This document shows, piece after piece, positions 57,750 through 64,000 of a DNA stretch of 64,000 nucleotides. The notes beneath the pieces were generated by a model, which was not told the DNA's origin, ran no database searches, and worked only from the letters and a program-made list of their open reading frames with translations. Each line of letters starts with the position of its first letter. Position 1 is the first letter of the stretch. The stretch comes from Flavobacteriaceae bacterium (GTDB taxonomy: Bacteria; Bacteroidota; Bacteroidia; Flavobacteriales; Flavobacteriaceae): positions 744,001 to 808,000 of the forward strand of contig JAGYKX010000005.1 of NCBI GenBank assembly GCA_018401115.1. Direction: 5' to 3'. A program made the translations under genes and the position numbers.

Positions 57750-59081
57750 TTATACTAGCGGCAAGTCTTTGTAGGTGTTCACTGTTACTTTAGCCTTGAG
57801 ATCAAACAATAAATTAAATAACCCAAAGAAGGTTCTGTTAATATACAAGAAATGTTTAGAACCTCTATTCCCATTCATTTTACGAATGGTAGGATCATTG
57901 GCGTAGCGTTCACTTAGAGAAGCAATATTACCCCAAAATACAGGGTCTCCAAAATCAAATACCTCCTTGTGAAAAGGCGCCGTAAACAAACTGAGCATTT
58001 CATGAAACAATTCTTTAAAATAATCTATTTCTGTTGCAGTGTCTGAAGGAGTTATGATCTCTAGCGCTTTTAACTTTTGCATAAAAAAGTCAGGATCTTT
58101 TAGACTTGTTTCATTGGCCAATTCAAAATAGGGCACATAAAAATCATCAGGAATGGATTTAATACAACCAAAATCTATAGCGACTAATTCTGGATTTCCC
58201 GCTTGGGTTTCAGAAGGTCTAATGAGGAAATTACCTGGATGAGGGTCTGCGTGAACCTTTCTAAGTAAGTGAATTTGATACATATAAAAATCCCACAAAG
58301 CTTGACCAAGTAGGTTCCCATGTACTTCAGAAAATGGTTTAGCCACATATTCACTCAAATGTTCTCCCTGAATCCAATCCATTGTAATAATTCTCGTATT
58401 GGACATAGAGGGGTAATAGGTAGGAAAAGAAATATTTTCAATAACACTACAAGCTTTAGAAATTTCCTGACTTTGCTCCACCTCTAATACATAATCAGTT
58501 TCTTCTATAAGTTTGTCTTCTACCTCTTTGAAATATTTGTCAGTATCTTGACCCTTTAGGTTAAACATTCTCAAAGCAACTGGCCTTACAAGTGCCAAAT
58601 CGGATTTTACACTTTCTGCAACACCAGGATATTGAATCTTGACTGCAAGTGTTTTTCCATCTTTGGTCGCTTTGTGTACTTGACCTATACTAGCTGCATT
58701 GACAGAATCTTTAGAGAAAGTATCATATACCTCTTCAGGGTAAGCGCCTTGGTATCTCTTAAATACTTTTCTCACTAGAGGAGCCGAAAGCGGAGGAACA
58801 GAGAATTGCGCCAAAGAAAATTGTTCTACAAATGCCCTAGGTAGTAGATTTTTTTCCATACTCAGCATTTGAGCCACCTTAAGTGCACTGCCTTTAAGGT
58901 CTTTTAATCCATCATAAATATCTTCTGCGTTATCTTTATTAAGTTGCTCCTTGTCTAAATTTGGACTAATTATTTTTTTGGAATAGTACTTTGCGTAATT
59001 ACCTCCAATTTTAATACCTGTTTTAACTAAAGTAGTGGCTCTTTCAATCTTGCCCGTGGGAATATGGTCTAGTGTTTTCAT
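57750..59081 (-). CDS. ABC1/AarF/UbiB-family atypical kinase
   Basis: The 443-residue protein has the ABC1 family core: the KxGQ-like motif appears as DLKGSALKVAQMLSM near the start, followed by the VAIKIQYPGV-like AVKIQYPGVAESV, and the catalytic region VHADPHPGNFLI and VAIDFGCIK. These atypical kinases or ATPases act in quinone and isoprenoid-lipid metabolism. It follows the TetR gene by 8 nt. The pair is one I remember near photolyase/cryptochrome genes in Flavobacteriaceae, but none is present here. Confidence 0.85.
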   Translation of the reverse strand: MKTLDHIPTGKIERATTLVKTGIKIGGNYAKYYSKKIISPNLDKEQLNKDNAEDIYDGLKDLKGSALKVAQMLSMEKNLLPRAFVEQFSLAQFSVPPLSAPLVRKVFKRYQGAYPEEVYDTFSKDSVNAASIGQVHKATKDGKTLAVKIQYPGVAESVKSDLALVRPVALRMFNLKGQDTDKYFKEVEDKLIEETDYVLEVEQSQEISKACSVIENISFPTYYPSMSNTRIITMDWIQGEHLSEYVAKPFSEVHGNLLGQALWDFYMYQIHLLRKVHADPHPGNFLIRPSETQAGNPELVAIDFGCIKSIPDDFYVPYFELANETSLKDPDFFMQKLKALEIITPSDTATEIDYFKELFHEMLSLFTAPFHKEVFDFGDPVFWGNIASLSERYANDPTIRKMNGNRGSKHFLYINRTFFGLFNLLFDLKAKVTVNTYKDLPLV

Positions 59082-59089
59082 TAATTGGA

Positions 59090-59761
59090 CTAAGCCATAC
59101 GTTCTTTAAATAAAAATTTTCCCAAATCAAATACCTGCTCTAAAGGCGTATTGTTAAATACTTCAAAAACAGTATTGATAGACTTTTCAATGAAAATATC
59201 TGTTTTTTCAAAACCTGGAGAATTGTCGTCCATCCAGAATTTAATGGTAAAGAGCAGTTGTACCCAAGCAGCTTCTGAAAATACAGTGGGTTGAAATTGT
59301 GTTAATTTTGATTGCGCACTTGAATTGTCAAGATCGATCAGGTCCTTTGTAAAAGATTTAAAATGATTACGTAAACCGCTTAAAGCCATTAAGCTGTGTA
59401 ACATATTTTTATTTGACTTTAGCGTGAATAAGACATAAGATCTATTTAAAGTGAGTAATTCAAAAAAACTAAAGAAGAAGCCAAGCATTTTTTCTCTGCT
59501 AGAAGTACTTGCAAAATCTGGATTTTTTTGGAGCAAACGCATGGTTTGAGAAAAAAATGCTTCCCAAACACCTTTTTCCAATGCTTCAATATTTCCAAAA
59601 AATTGATAAAAAGAGACTTCTTCAAAATCATGTGCCTTACAAAAGCCGTATACAGTCACTGGCTTTTTTTCGTTATTTAACACATCTTCCATGTAGGCAG
59701 AAATAATCTGATCTGCATCTAAAACACTTGCTTTTTTTGAGGATATTTTTTTTGTGGCCAT
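59090..59761 (-). CDS. TetR-family transcriptional regulator
   Basis: The 223-residue protein has an N-terminal TetR-type helix-turn-helix (residues 15-60, VYGFCKAHDFEEVSFYQFFGNIEALEKGVW) and a helical ligand-binding domain. The first 14 residues are lysine- and serine-rich. It lies 8 nt before the ABC1 kinase gene, so the two form one operon. Upstream, at 59826-59980, lie a hairpin, a promoter and an inverted repeat like that of the carH-like gene, which suggest a complex regulatory leader. Confidence 0.85.
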   Translation of the reverse strand: MATKKISSKKASVLDADQIISAYMEDVLNNEKKPVTVYGFCKAHDFEEVSFYQFFGNIEALEKGVWEAFFSQTMRLLQKNPDFASTSSREKMLGFFFSFFELLTLNRSYVLFTLKSNKNMLHSLMALSGLRNHFKSFTKDLIDLDNSSAQSKLTQFQPTVFSEAAWVQLLFTIKFWMDDNSPGFEKTDIFIEKSINTVFEVFNNTPLEQVFDLGKFLFKERMA

Positions 59762-59819
59762 TGACGATTTTTTGTTTAAGTAAAATTACAAAAAAATAAA
59801 ACTAAATAAAGTAGATTTA

Positions 59820-59931
59820 AAATAAGAAACGCACTTTGTAAAAAAGTGCGTTTCAAACCTAACCAATAAATAAACATAAGGAGTTGCGAATATTGATTTT
59901 GTCTTTTTCATAGCAAAGTATTTCCCATCTC
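59820..59931 (-). ncRNA. Candidate short transcript (sRNA or attenuated leader) upstream of TetR gene
   Basis: A promoter on the minus strand predicts a start near 59931. About 80-105 nt later a perfect 12-bp hairpin (GAAACGCACTTT at 59826-59837, AAAGTGCGTTTC at 59843-59854) is followed by TTATTTT, a weak T-run. The product would be a small RNA of about 110 nt, or the leader of the TetR-ABC1 transcript with an attenuator. An internal frame from 59911 encodes up to 41 residues (MKKTKSIFATPYVYLLV...) but runs through the hairpin. I do not recognise either product. Confidence 0.4.
59826..59854 (-). terminator. Hairpin between operator and TetR gene
   Basis: A perfect 12-bp stem with a 5-nt loop is followed on the minus strand by TTATTTT. 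It may act as a terminator or attenuator before the TetR gene. On the plus strand no T-run follows. Confidence 0.5.
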
Positions 59932-59936
59932 CAATA

Positions 59937-59980
59937 CAAATATAATGAATGTTTAATCATTTATACAAATAGATAAACAA
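59937..59980 (-). promoter_or_regulatory. Promoter overlapped by an operator-like inverted repeat
   Basis: On the minus strand TTTG (59966-59969), a 21-nt spacer and TATATTTG (59937-59944) form a good promoter. The inverted repeat TGTTTA (59950-59955) and TAAACA (59974-59979), again with an 18-nt spacer, covers its -33 box. The arms, the spacer length and the flank AATAGATAAACAAA match the element upstream of the carH-like gene. Confidence 0.6.
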
Positions 59981-60073
59981 AATTAACATGATTATAACAT
60001 ATTGCGATATGAAATTCTGTCGGATGCTGTGTCAGTTTGTCATATTGTTAAGGCTTGGTATTTTAATTGCTAA

Positions 60074-60081
60074 TAAGTTTG
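60074..60081 (+). promoter_or_regulatory. -7 box of htpG
   Basis: TAAGTTTG matches TAnnTTTG and lies 23 nt before the htpG ATG. I see no -33 box at consensus spacing. Confidence 0.45.
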
Positions 60082-60104
60082 TATAATTTTAAAATATATA
60101 AGTT

Positions 60105-61988
60105 ATGGCCAAAGGCAAGATTAATGTATCAGTGGAAAATATTTTTCCCCTGATTAAAAAGTTTTTATACAGTGATCATGAAATATTTCTAAGAGAATTA
60201 ATTTCTAATGCTACTGACGCTACACTTAAATTAAAACACCTCACTGCTATAGGTGAAGCTAAAGTAGACTATGGAAACCCTCAGATAGAAATTAGAATTG
60301 ATAAAGAAGGAAAGAAAATTCATATTACAGATCAAGGACTTGGAATGACTTCTGATGAAGTTGAAAAATACATAAACCAAGTAGCATTTTCTGGAGCAGA
60401 AGAATTTTTAGACAAATATAAAGACGGGAAAGATGCTGGAATTATTGGTCATTTTGGCTTAGGCTTTTATTCTGCTTTCATGGTTGCTCATACTGTAGAA
60501 ATAATAACAAAAAGCTTCAAAGATGAGCCAGCAGCCCATTGGACCTGTGATGGATCTCCAAATTTCACCTTAGAAGCAGCCGACAAAAAAGATAGAGGTA
60601 CTGAAATCATTTTACATATAGCTGAGGATTCATTGGAGTTTTTAGATGAAAATAAAATTAGCGGGTTACTTAATAAATACAACAAATTCATGCCTGTTCC
60701 TATTGTTTTTGGAACTAAAACAGAAACCCTTCCAAAACCAGAAGGTGCCAAAGAAGAGGACCCAGCGCCAACACAGGAAGTACCAAACATCATAAACAAT
60801 CCAAATCCTGCATGGACCAAAGCCCCTGCAGATTTAAAAGATGAAGATTACAAAGGATTCTACAGAGAATTGTATCCCATGCAATTTGAGGAGCCATTAT
60901 TTCATATTCATTTGAATGTAGACTATCCTTTTAACCTCACAGGAATTTTATATTTTCCAAAACTAACCAACGACTTAAATATCCAAAAGGATAAAATACA
61001 ACTCTATCAAAATCAAGTATTTGTCACAGATAATGTAGAAGGGATAGTGCCTGAATTCTTAACCATGCTCAGAGGGGTAATTGACTCTCCAGATATTCCA
61101 TTAAATGTATCTAGGTCTTACCTTCAAGCAGACGGAGCAGTTAAAAAAATAGCTACCTATATCACAAAGAAAGTTGGAGACAAACTAAGTAGTTTATTCA
61201 AAAATGATAGGGAAGCTTTTGAAGAAAAGTGGAATGATATTAAAATTGTCATTGAATACGGTATGCTATCCGAAGATAAGTTCTTTGACAAGGCAGATAA
61301 ATTTGCGCTATACCCAACTGTAGACGGCTCTTACTATACTTTTGAAGAGTTGCAAGAAAAGTTAAAAGATAACCAGACAGATAAGGATGGCAAACTAATT
61401 CTGCTATATGCCTCAGACAAAGAAGCTCAACACGCCTATATTGCAGCGGCAAAAGCTAAACGGTACGAAGTGCTTCTTTTAGATTCTCCTATTGTGTCTC
61501 ATTTAATGCAAAAGCTTGAAACGTCAAAAGAAAAAATTTCCTTTGCAAGAGTAGACGCAGATCCAATAGATAAACTGATTCAAAAGGAAGAAAATGCTAT
61601 TTCTAAACTTTCAGATGAAGAGAAAGAAACCCTTAAAGCAAAAATTGAAAAAGTTACAGGAGAGGGAGGTTTAACTGTTCAATTAGAAGCCATGGATAGT
61701 GATAGTGCTCCTTTTGTAATTACAGAGCCAGAGTTTATGAGAAGAATGAAAGAGATGCAGCAAACCGGAGGGGGTGGAATGTTTGGTATGGGAAATATGC
61801 CTGACATGCACAACCTAATTGTCAATATTAACCACCCATTAGTAGGTGAAATTCTTCAAACCAAAACACAGAAAAAACAAGAGCGATTAATCAGTCAATC
61901 TATAGATCTAGCAAAACTCTCTAAAGGCTTACTTAAAGGAGCTGCCCTAAGTGATTTTATTTCTAGAAGCTATGAGATGATTAAATAA
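60105..61988 (+). CDS. htpG: Molecular chaperone HtpG (Hsp90)
   Basis: The 627-residue Hsp90 has the N-terminal GHKL ATPase (FLRELISNATDATLKLKHL, DQGLGMT, GHFGLGFYSAFMVA), the middle domain with the conserved Arg in PLNVSRSYLQ, and a C-terminal dimerisation domain. The segment near residues 205-235, rich in Pro and Glu, and the GGGGMFGMGN insertion near 560 look like the usual Bacteroidota forms. It folds and maintains client proteins and is usually stress-induced. A strong terminator follows. Confidence 0.95.
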   Translation: MAKGKINVSVENIFPLIKKFLYSDHEIFLRELISNATDATLKLKHLTAIGEAKVDYGNPQIEIRIDKEGKKIHITDQGLGMTSDEVEKYINQVAFSGAEEFLDKYKDGKDAGIIGHFGLGFYSAFMVAHTVEIITKSFKDEPAAHWTCDGSPNFTLEAADKKDRGTEIILHIAEDSLEFLDENKISGLLNKYNKFMPVPIVFGTKTETLPKPEGAKEEDPAPTQEVPNIINNPNPAWTKAPADLKDEDYKGFYRELYPMQFEEPLFHIHLNVDYPFNLTGILYFPKLTNDLNIQKDKIQLYQNQVFVTDNVEGIVPEFLTMLRGVIDSPDIPLNVSRSYLQADGAVKKIATYITKKVGDKLSSLFKNDREAFEEKWNDIKIVIEYGMLSEDKFFDKADKFALYPTVDGSYYTFEELQEKLKDNQTDKDGKLILLYASDKEAQHAYIAAAKAKRYEVLLLDSPIVSHLMQKLETSKEKISFARVDADPIDKLIQKEENAISKLSDEEKETLKAKIEKVTGEGGLTVQLEAMDSDSAPFVITEPEFMRRMKEMQQTGGGGMFGMGNMPDMHNLIVNINHPLVGEILQTKTQKKQERLISQSIDLAKLSKGLLKGAALSDFISRSYEMIK

Positions 61989-62015
61989 TAAATACATTGA
62001 TATTGATCAGAAGTA

Positions 62016-62050
62016 ATAAAAAAAACCACCCTTTGGGTGGCTTTTTTTTA
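62016..62050 (+). terminator. Terminator after htpG
   Basis: CCACCC (62026-62031) and GGGTGG (62035-62040) form a short GC-rich stem, extended by A/T pairs and followed by T9. Confidence 0.88.
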
Positions 62051-62069
62051 TTATGTTCAGCCAGAATGG

Positions 62070-62342
62070 TTAGTCTTCATTTTTATCTGCCACTTTCTTT
62101 TCAGCTACATCGCTAAATTTATACCTTAAAATAAGTTCATGGGTATTAGCTCTTAAAGCAGGAGATGAAGTTATCTGACCACGCAGCCCTGTACCCTATA
62201 CTAGCAAATGCTCCTGGAGCACCTGTAGTCGCTGGGTTATACAAGCTCATATTTTGTTCAAAAAATAAAAAACTAGACTGCTGCTGGGCATAAGAGCTAC
62301 CTAAACTCCTTGAGCTAAATAGTAGTAAAACTATATTTTCAT
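62070..62342 (-). pseudogene. PorP/SprF-family (type IX secretion-linked) pseudogene with internal deletion
   Basis: The minus strand encodes, after an ATG at 62342 that is put out of frame by one missing A, a signal peptide and the mature start AQQQSSFLFFEQNMSLYNPA, the characteristic N-terminus of PorP/SprF proteins. After about 55 codons the frame breaks at AWS. A different frame then gives the family's C-terminus, SSPALRANTHELILRYKF, and ends at 62070. The central 200-250 residues are missing. A -7 box TATTTTTG at 62362-62369 is still present. The gene is dead. Confidence 0.8.
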
Positions 62343-62361
62343 CTTTAATAAATTTTTATGG

Positions 62362-62369
62362 CAAAAATA
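62362..62369 (-). promoter_or_regulatory. -7 box of the PorP/SprF pseudogene
   Basis: TATTTTTG on the minus strand lies 19 nt upstream of the pseudogene ATG and matches TAnnTTTG. Confidence 0.4.
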
Positions 62370-62425
62370 CATGAATTCACTTATTTGAGATTTACTACAA
62401 AATGCTTTTGACGTACCTTTAGAAT

Positions 62426-62782
62426 ATGCAAACAACTTTGTCACTTTACTTTATGTCTAGCCTATATATTTTTGGAGGTTTTGTGCACTTTGTAAAACCA
62501 AAAATATATTTAAGAATTATGCCAAGTGCTATTCCGAAACCGCTAATTATGGTCCATTTAAGTGGTGCAGCAGAGATAATACTAGGGGTTGGTGCATTGT
62601 TTAAAGAAACTAGAAATATTGCTTTGATTGGTATTATACTTATGTTAATACTATTTCTATGGGTACACTTTTATATGCTAAGCGGAGAAAAGGCAGCTGC
62701 CGGAATACCAAAAATCATATTGTATTTAAGAATTCCACTTCAATTTTTACTCATGTACTGGGCATATAGTTATTGGATCTAA
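62426..62782 (+). CDS. DoxX-family membrane protein
   Basis: The 118-residue protein has four hydrophobic helices with the DoxX-type layout (FMSSLYIFGGFVHFVKPKIYLRIMP, HLSGAAEIILGVGALF, IGIILMLILFLWVHFYML, YLRIPLQFLLMYWAYSY). Its function is unknown. DoxX proteins of this short type often lie near photolyase and light-response genes in Flavobacteriaceae. It precedes the TIGR03643 gene by 24 nt. Confidence 0.8.
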   Translation: MQTTLSLYFMSSLYIFGGFVHFVKPKIYLRIMPSAIPKPLIMVHLSGAAEIILGVGALFKETRNIALIGIILMLILFLWVHFYMLSGEKAAAGIPKIILYLRIPLQFLLMYWAYSYWI

Positions 62783-62791
62783 TTTCTTTCA

Positions 62792-62799
62792 TACCTTTG
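62792..62799 (+). promoter_or_regulatory. -7 box of the TIGR03643 gene
   Basis: TACCTTTG lies 7 nt before the ATG at 62807 and matches TAnnTTTG. The transcript would have a leader of only about 3 nt. Confidence 0.45.
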
Positions 62800-62806
62800 T
62801 AAGGCT

Positions 62807-63085
62807 ATGAAAAAAGAATTTACAGAAATACAATTAGACCGAATTATAGAAATGGCTTGGGAAGACAGAACTCCTTTTGAGGCCATAACTTTTCAGTTTG
62901 GCATCTCTGAACAAGAAATTATTGAAATAATGCGTACTGAGATGAAACCGAGTAGTTTTAGAATGTGGCGAGCCAGAGTTCAAGGAAGGGCCACCAAACA
63001 CGCCAAACTAAGGTCAGAGGCCGTAGGCCGATTCAAATGTAATATGCAGCGTCAAATTAGTGGTAATAAAATTTCCAAACGATAA
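62807..63085 (+). CDS. TIGR03643 family protein
   Basis: The 92-residue basic protein begins MKKEFTEIQLDRIIEMAWED and contains SFRMWRARVQGRATKHAKLR, matching what I know of TIGR03643. That family is defined as small proteins encoded near cryptochrome/photolyase genes, and its function is unknown. A helix-turn-helix-like stretch (PFEAITFQFGISEQEIIEIMR) suggests nucleic-acid binding. No photolyase gene is in this window. Confidence 0.82.
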   Translation: MKKEFTEIQLDRIIEMAWEDRTPFEAITFQFGISEQEIIEIMRTEMKPSSFRMWRARVQGRATKHAKLRSEAVGRFKCNMQRQISGNKISKR

Positions 63086-63191
63086 ATTACCCAAAAAACG
63101 CCTAGTACAATTTTTTGAGTTTTTACTCACTTGAAAAGCTTCTTGACATAGCGAATCTATATGTCGCTAAGTATTAAAAGCCTTTAGTGAT

Positions 63192-63962
63192 TTAGCCAAA
63201 TAAGGCCTCTAATAGTTTTGCAAGCCTAAGCCCGCCCTTTTGAAGCTGGTCTCTCATAACTCCAGTATATTTATAAGCGTATTCATACCCTAATTTGCCG
63301 TTTTGAGGCAAGTCTTCATATAATTTTTTTGTGATGAGTTGTCCCTCTTTCATCCAATCTAAAGGGGTCCCTTTCATCATTTCTTTGCGCGCTCTTTTAG
63401 ACAGCCTAGGAGATTCTTTGGCTAATTCAGAGTAACTCATACCGTAATCATCAATCATATTACTGTCCCAAACCCTATGTAAATTAGTGCTTTTCCCAAA
63501 CCAAGTGAGCTTTACGTCATTACCTCCTTTGTCTTCTGGACGGCCCATATGCATAGGCTGGTGAAGATCTCCAATGAAATGAACCAATAACTTTAGATGA
63601 AAAGCTTTTTCTTCTTTACTTGAATTCACATCTTTTATGGTATTTATACAAACCTGAATGCCTTGAATTATGTCTCCTTTAGGGTTGGCTGTTTCTAACC
63701 TATAATTTCCGTTTAAAGGTAAATTCACATAATGCCATGGACCGTATTTTCTGTAATTGACATCTGATTTTATGTCATCGCCATAATTGGAAACAAGTGC
63801 TAAAGATTCACCGTCTAATAATGCTTCAATCTTTTTGAGTGCCTTTTTACTAAGCACTGTAGTGGCTATTTCTCCTACTGTTCTATGACCTGTTTTACCC
63901 CAATCTTCACTGGTAGCAAAAATAGATTGTGACGCTAATAAAAAAATAATTAAAAATCTCAT
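63192..63962 (-). CDS. S1/P1-type zinc nuclease
   Basis: The 256-residue exported nuclease has a signal peptide ending near FATSED and the zinc ligands of the S1/P1 family: the mature-end WGKTGH, WHYVNLP, HFIGDLHQPMH, GGND and NLHRVWD. These trinuclear zinc enzymes cut single-stranded DNA and RNA outside the cytoplasm, typically to scavenge phosphate or nucleosides. The length is normal, and the gene is complete in the window. Confidence 0.92.
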   Translation of the reverse strand: MRFLIIFLLASQSIFATSEDWGKTGHRTVGEIATTVLSKKALKKIEALLDGESLALVSNYGDDIKSDVNYRKYGPWHYVNLPLNGNYRLETANPKGDIIQGIQVCINTIKDVNSSKEEKAFHLKLLVHFIGDLHQPMHMGRPEDKGGNDVKLTWFGKSTNLHRVWDSNMIDDYGMSYSELAKESPRLSKRARKEMMKGTPLDWMKEGQLITKKLYEDLPQNGKLGYEYAYKYTGVMRDQLQKGGLRLAKLLEALFG

Positions 63963-64000
63963 GTGAACATATTTTATGTAAAAATAACTGAACCCAAGCT

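Larger units (their letters stand above)
59762..60104. other. Regulatory region between the TetR gene and htpG
   Basis: This 343-nt gap has no annotated gene but is full of signals. From left to right it holds a 12-bp hairpin (59826-59854), a 41-codon open frame on the minus strand (59786-59911), a minus-strand promoter (59937-59969), the operator-like inverted repeat (59950-59979) and the htpG -7 box (60074-60081). Confidence 0.6.

Noticed and set aside
63147-63175. Weak inverted repeat (TAGCGA...TCGCTA) after the TIGR03643 gene
   Set aside because: The stem is 6 bp with no T-run and is too weak to call a terminator.

Overview
The window is a chromosomal segment of an AT-rich Bacteroidota, almost certainly a marine-type member of the Flavobacteriaceae. 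The evidence is the Bacteroidota promoter signature (TTTG - about 19 nt - TAnnTTTG) in front of many genes, weak or absent Shine-Dalgarno sequences, lipoproteins with Cys-Lys/Glu-Asp tails, split transketolase subunits, a mitochondrial-type aconitase, a PorP/SprF (type IX secretion) remnant and a flavobacterial carotenoid cluster. I could not assign a genus.

Layout. 1-5.7 kb: start of rocD, then rlmD, two envelope proteins of unknown role, an rlmL-type methyltransferase, a ZIP transporter and a DUF4268 protein. 5.8-11.2 kb: a complete rRNA operon on the minus strand (16S, tRNA-Ile, tRNA-Ala, 23S, 5S) with promoter and terminator. 11.6-14.9 kb: the translation operon thrS-infC-rpmI-rplT. 14.9-27.5 kb: housekeeping genes (HAD phosphatase, dnaB, accA, a DMT transporter, lptF-like, tgt, two transketolase halves, an outer-membrane beta-barrel, an FKBP lipoprotein, an S4 protein, a TPMT-like methyltransferase, a phosphoribosyltransferase, aroK). 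27.7-29.6 kb: two tRNA genes followed by an AT-rich accessory island with a transposase remnant, a possible repeat element and a frameshifted gene for a Cys-rich lipoprotein. 29.6-33 kb: a DadA-like oxidoreductase and a DUF1080 / Gfo-Idh-MocA pair. 33.2-39.1 kb: the carotenoid operon, headed by a CarH-like MerR regulator that retains the B12 photoreceptor motifs, followed by crtI-crtB-crtZ-crtD-cruF. 39-57.7 kb: aconitase, SurA-like chaperones, rimO-ftsY, rpmB-rpmG-DUF4295, cinA with an Hpt protein, a DnaQ-like exonuclease, an E2 acyltransferase, recR, a sodium symporter and fabH. 57.7-64 kb: an ABC1 kinase-TetR pair, htpG, a deleted PorP/SprF pseudogene, DoxX and TIGR03643 proteins and an S1/P1-type nuclease.

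The part most worth a second look is a possible light/B12 regulatory circuit. The same inverted-repeat element (TGTTTA - 18 nt - TAAACA, with matching flanks) lies in front of the carH-like gene and, 27 kb away, in front of the TetR/ABC1 kinase genes, where it covers the -33 box of a promoter for a short transcript or leader. Other notable points are an AUA start for infC, a T9 tract that puts the Cys-rich lipoprotein out of frame, four degenerating tandem copies of the 3' end of aroK, and several promoters placed so that the mRNA would start at or next to the start codon.

All calls come from reading the sequence and from memory of protein families. No database search was run.
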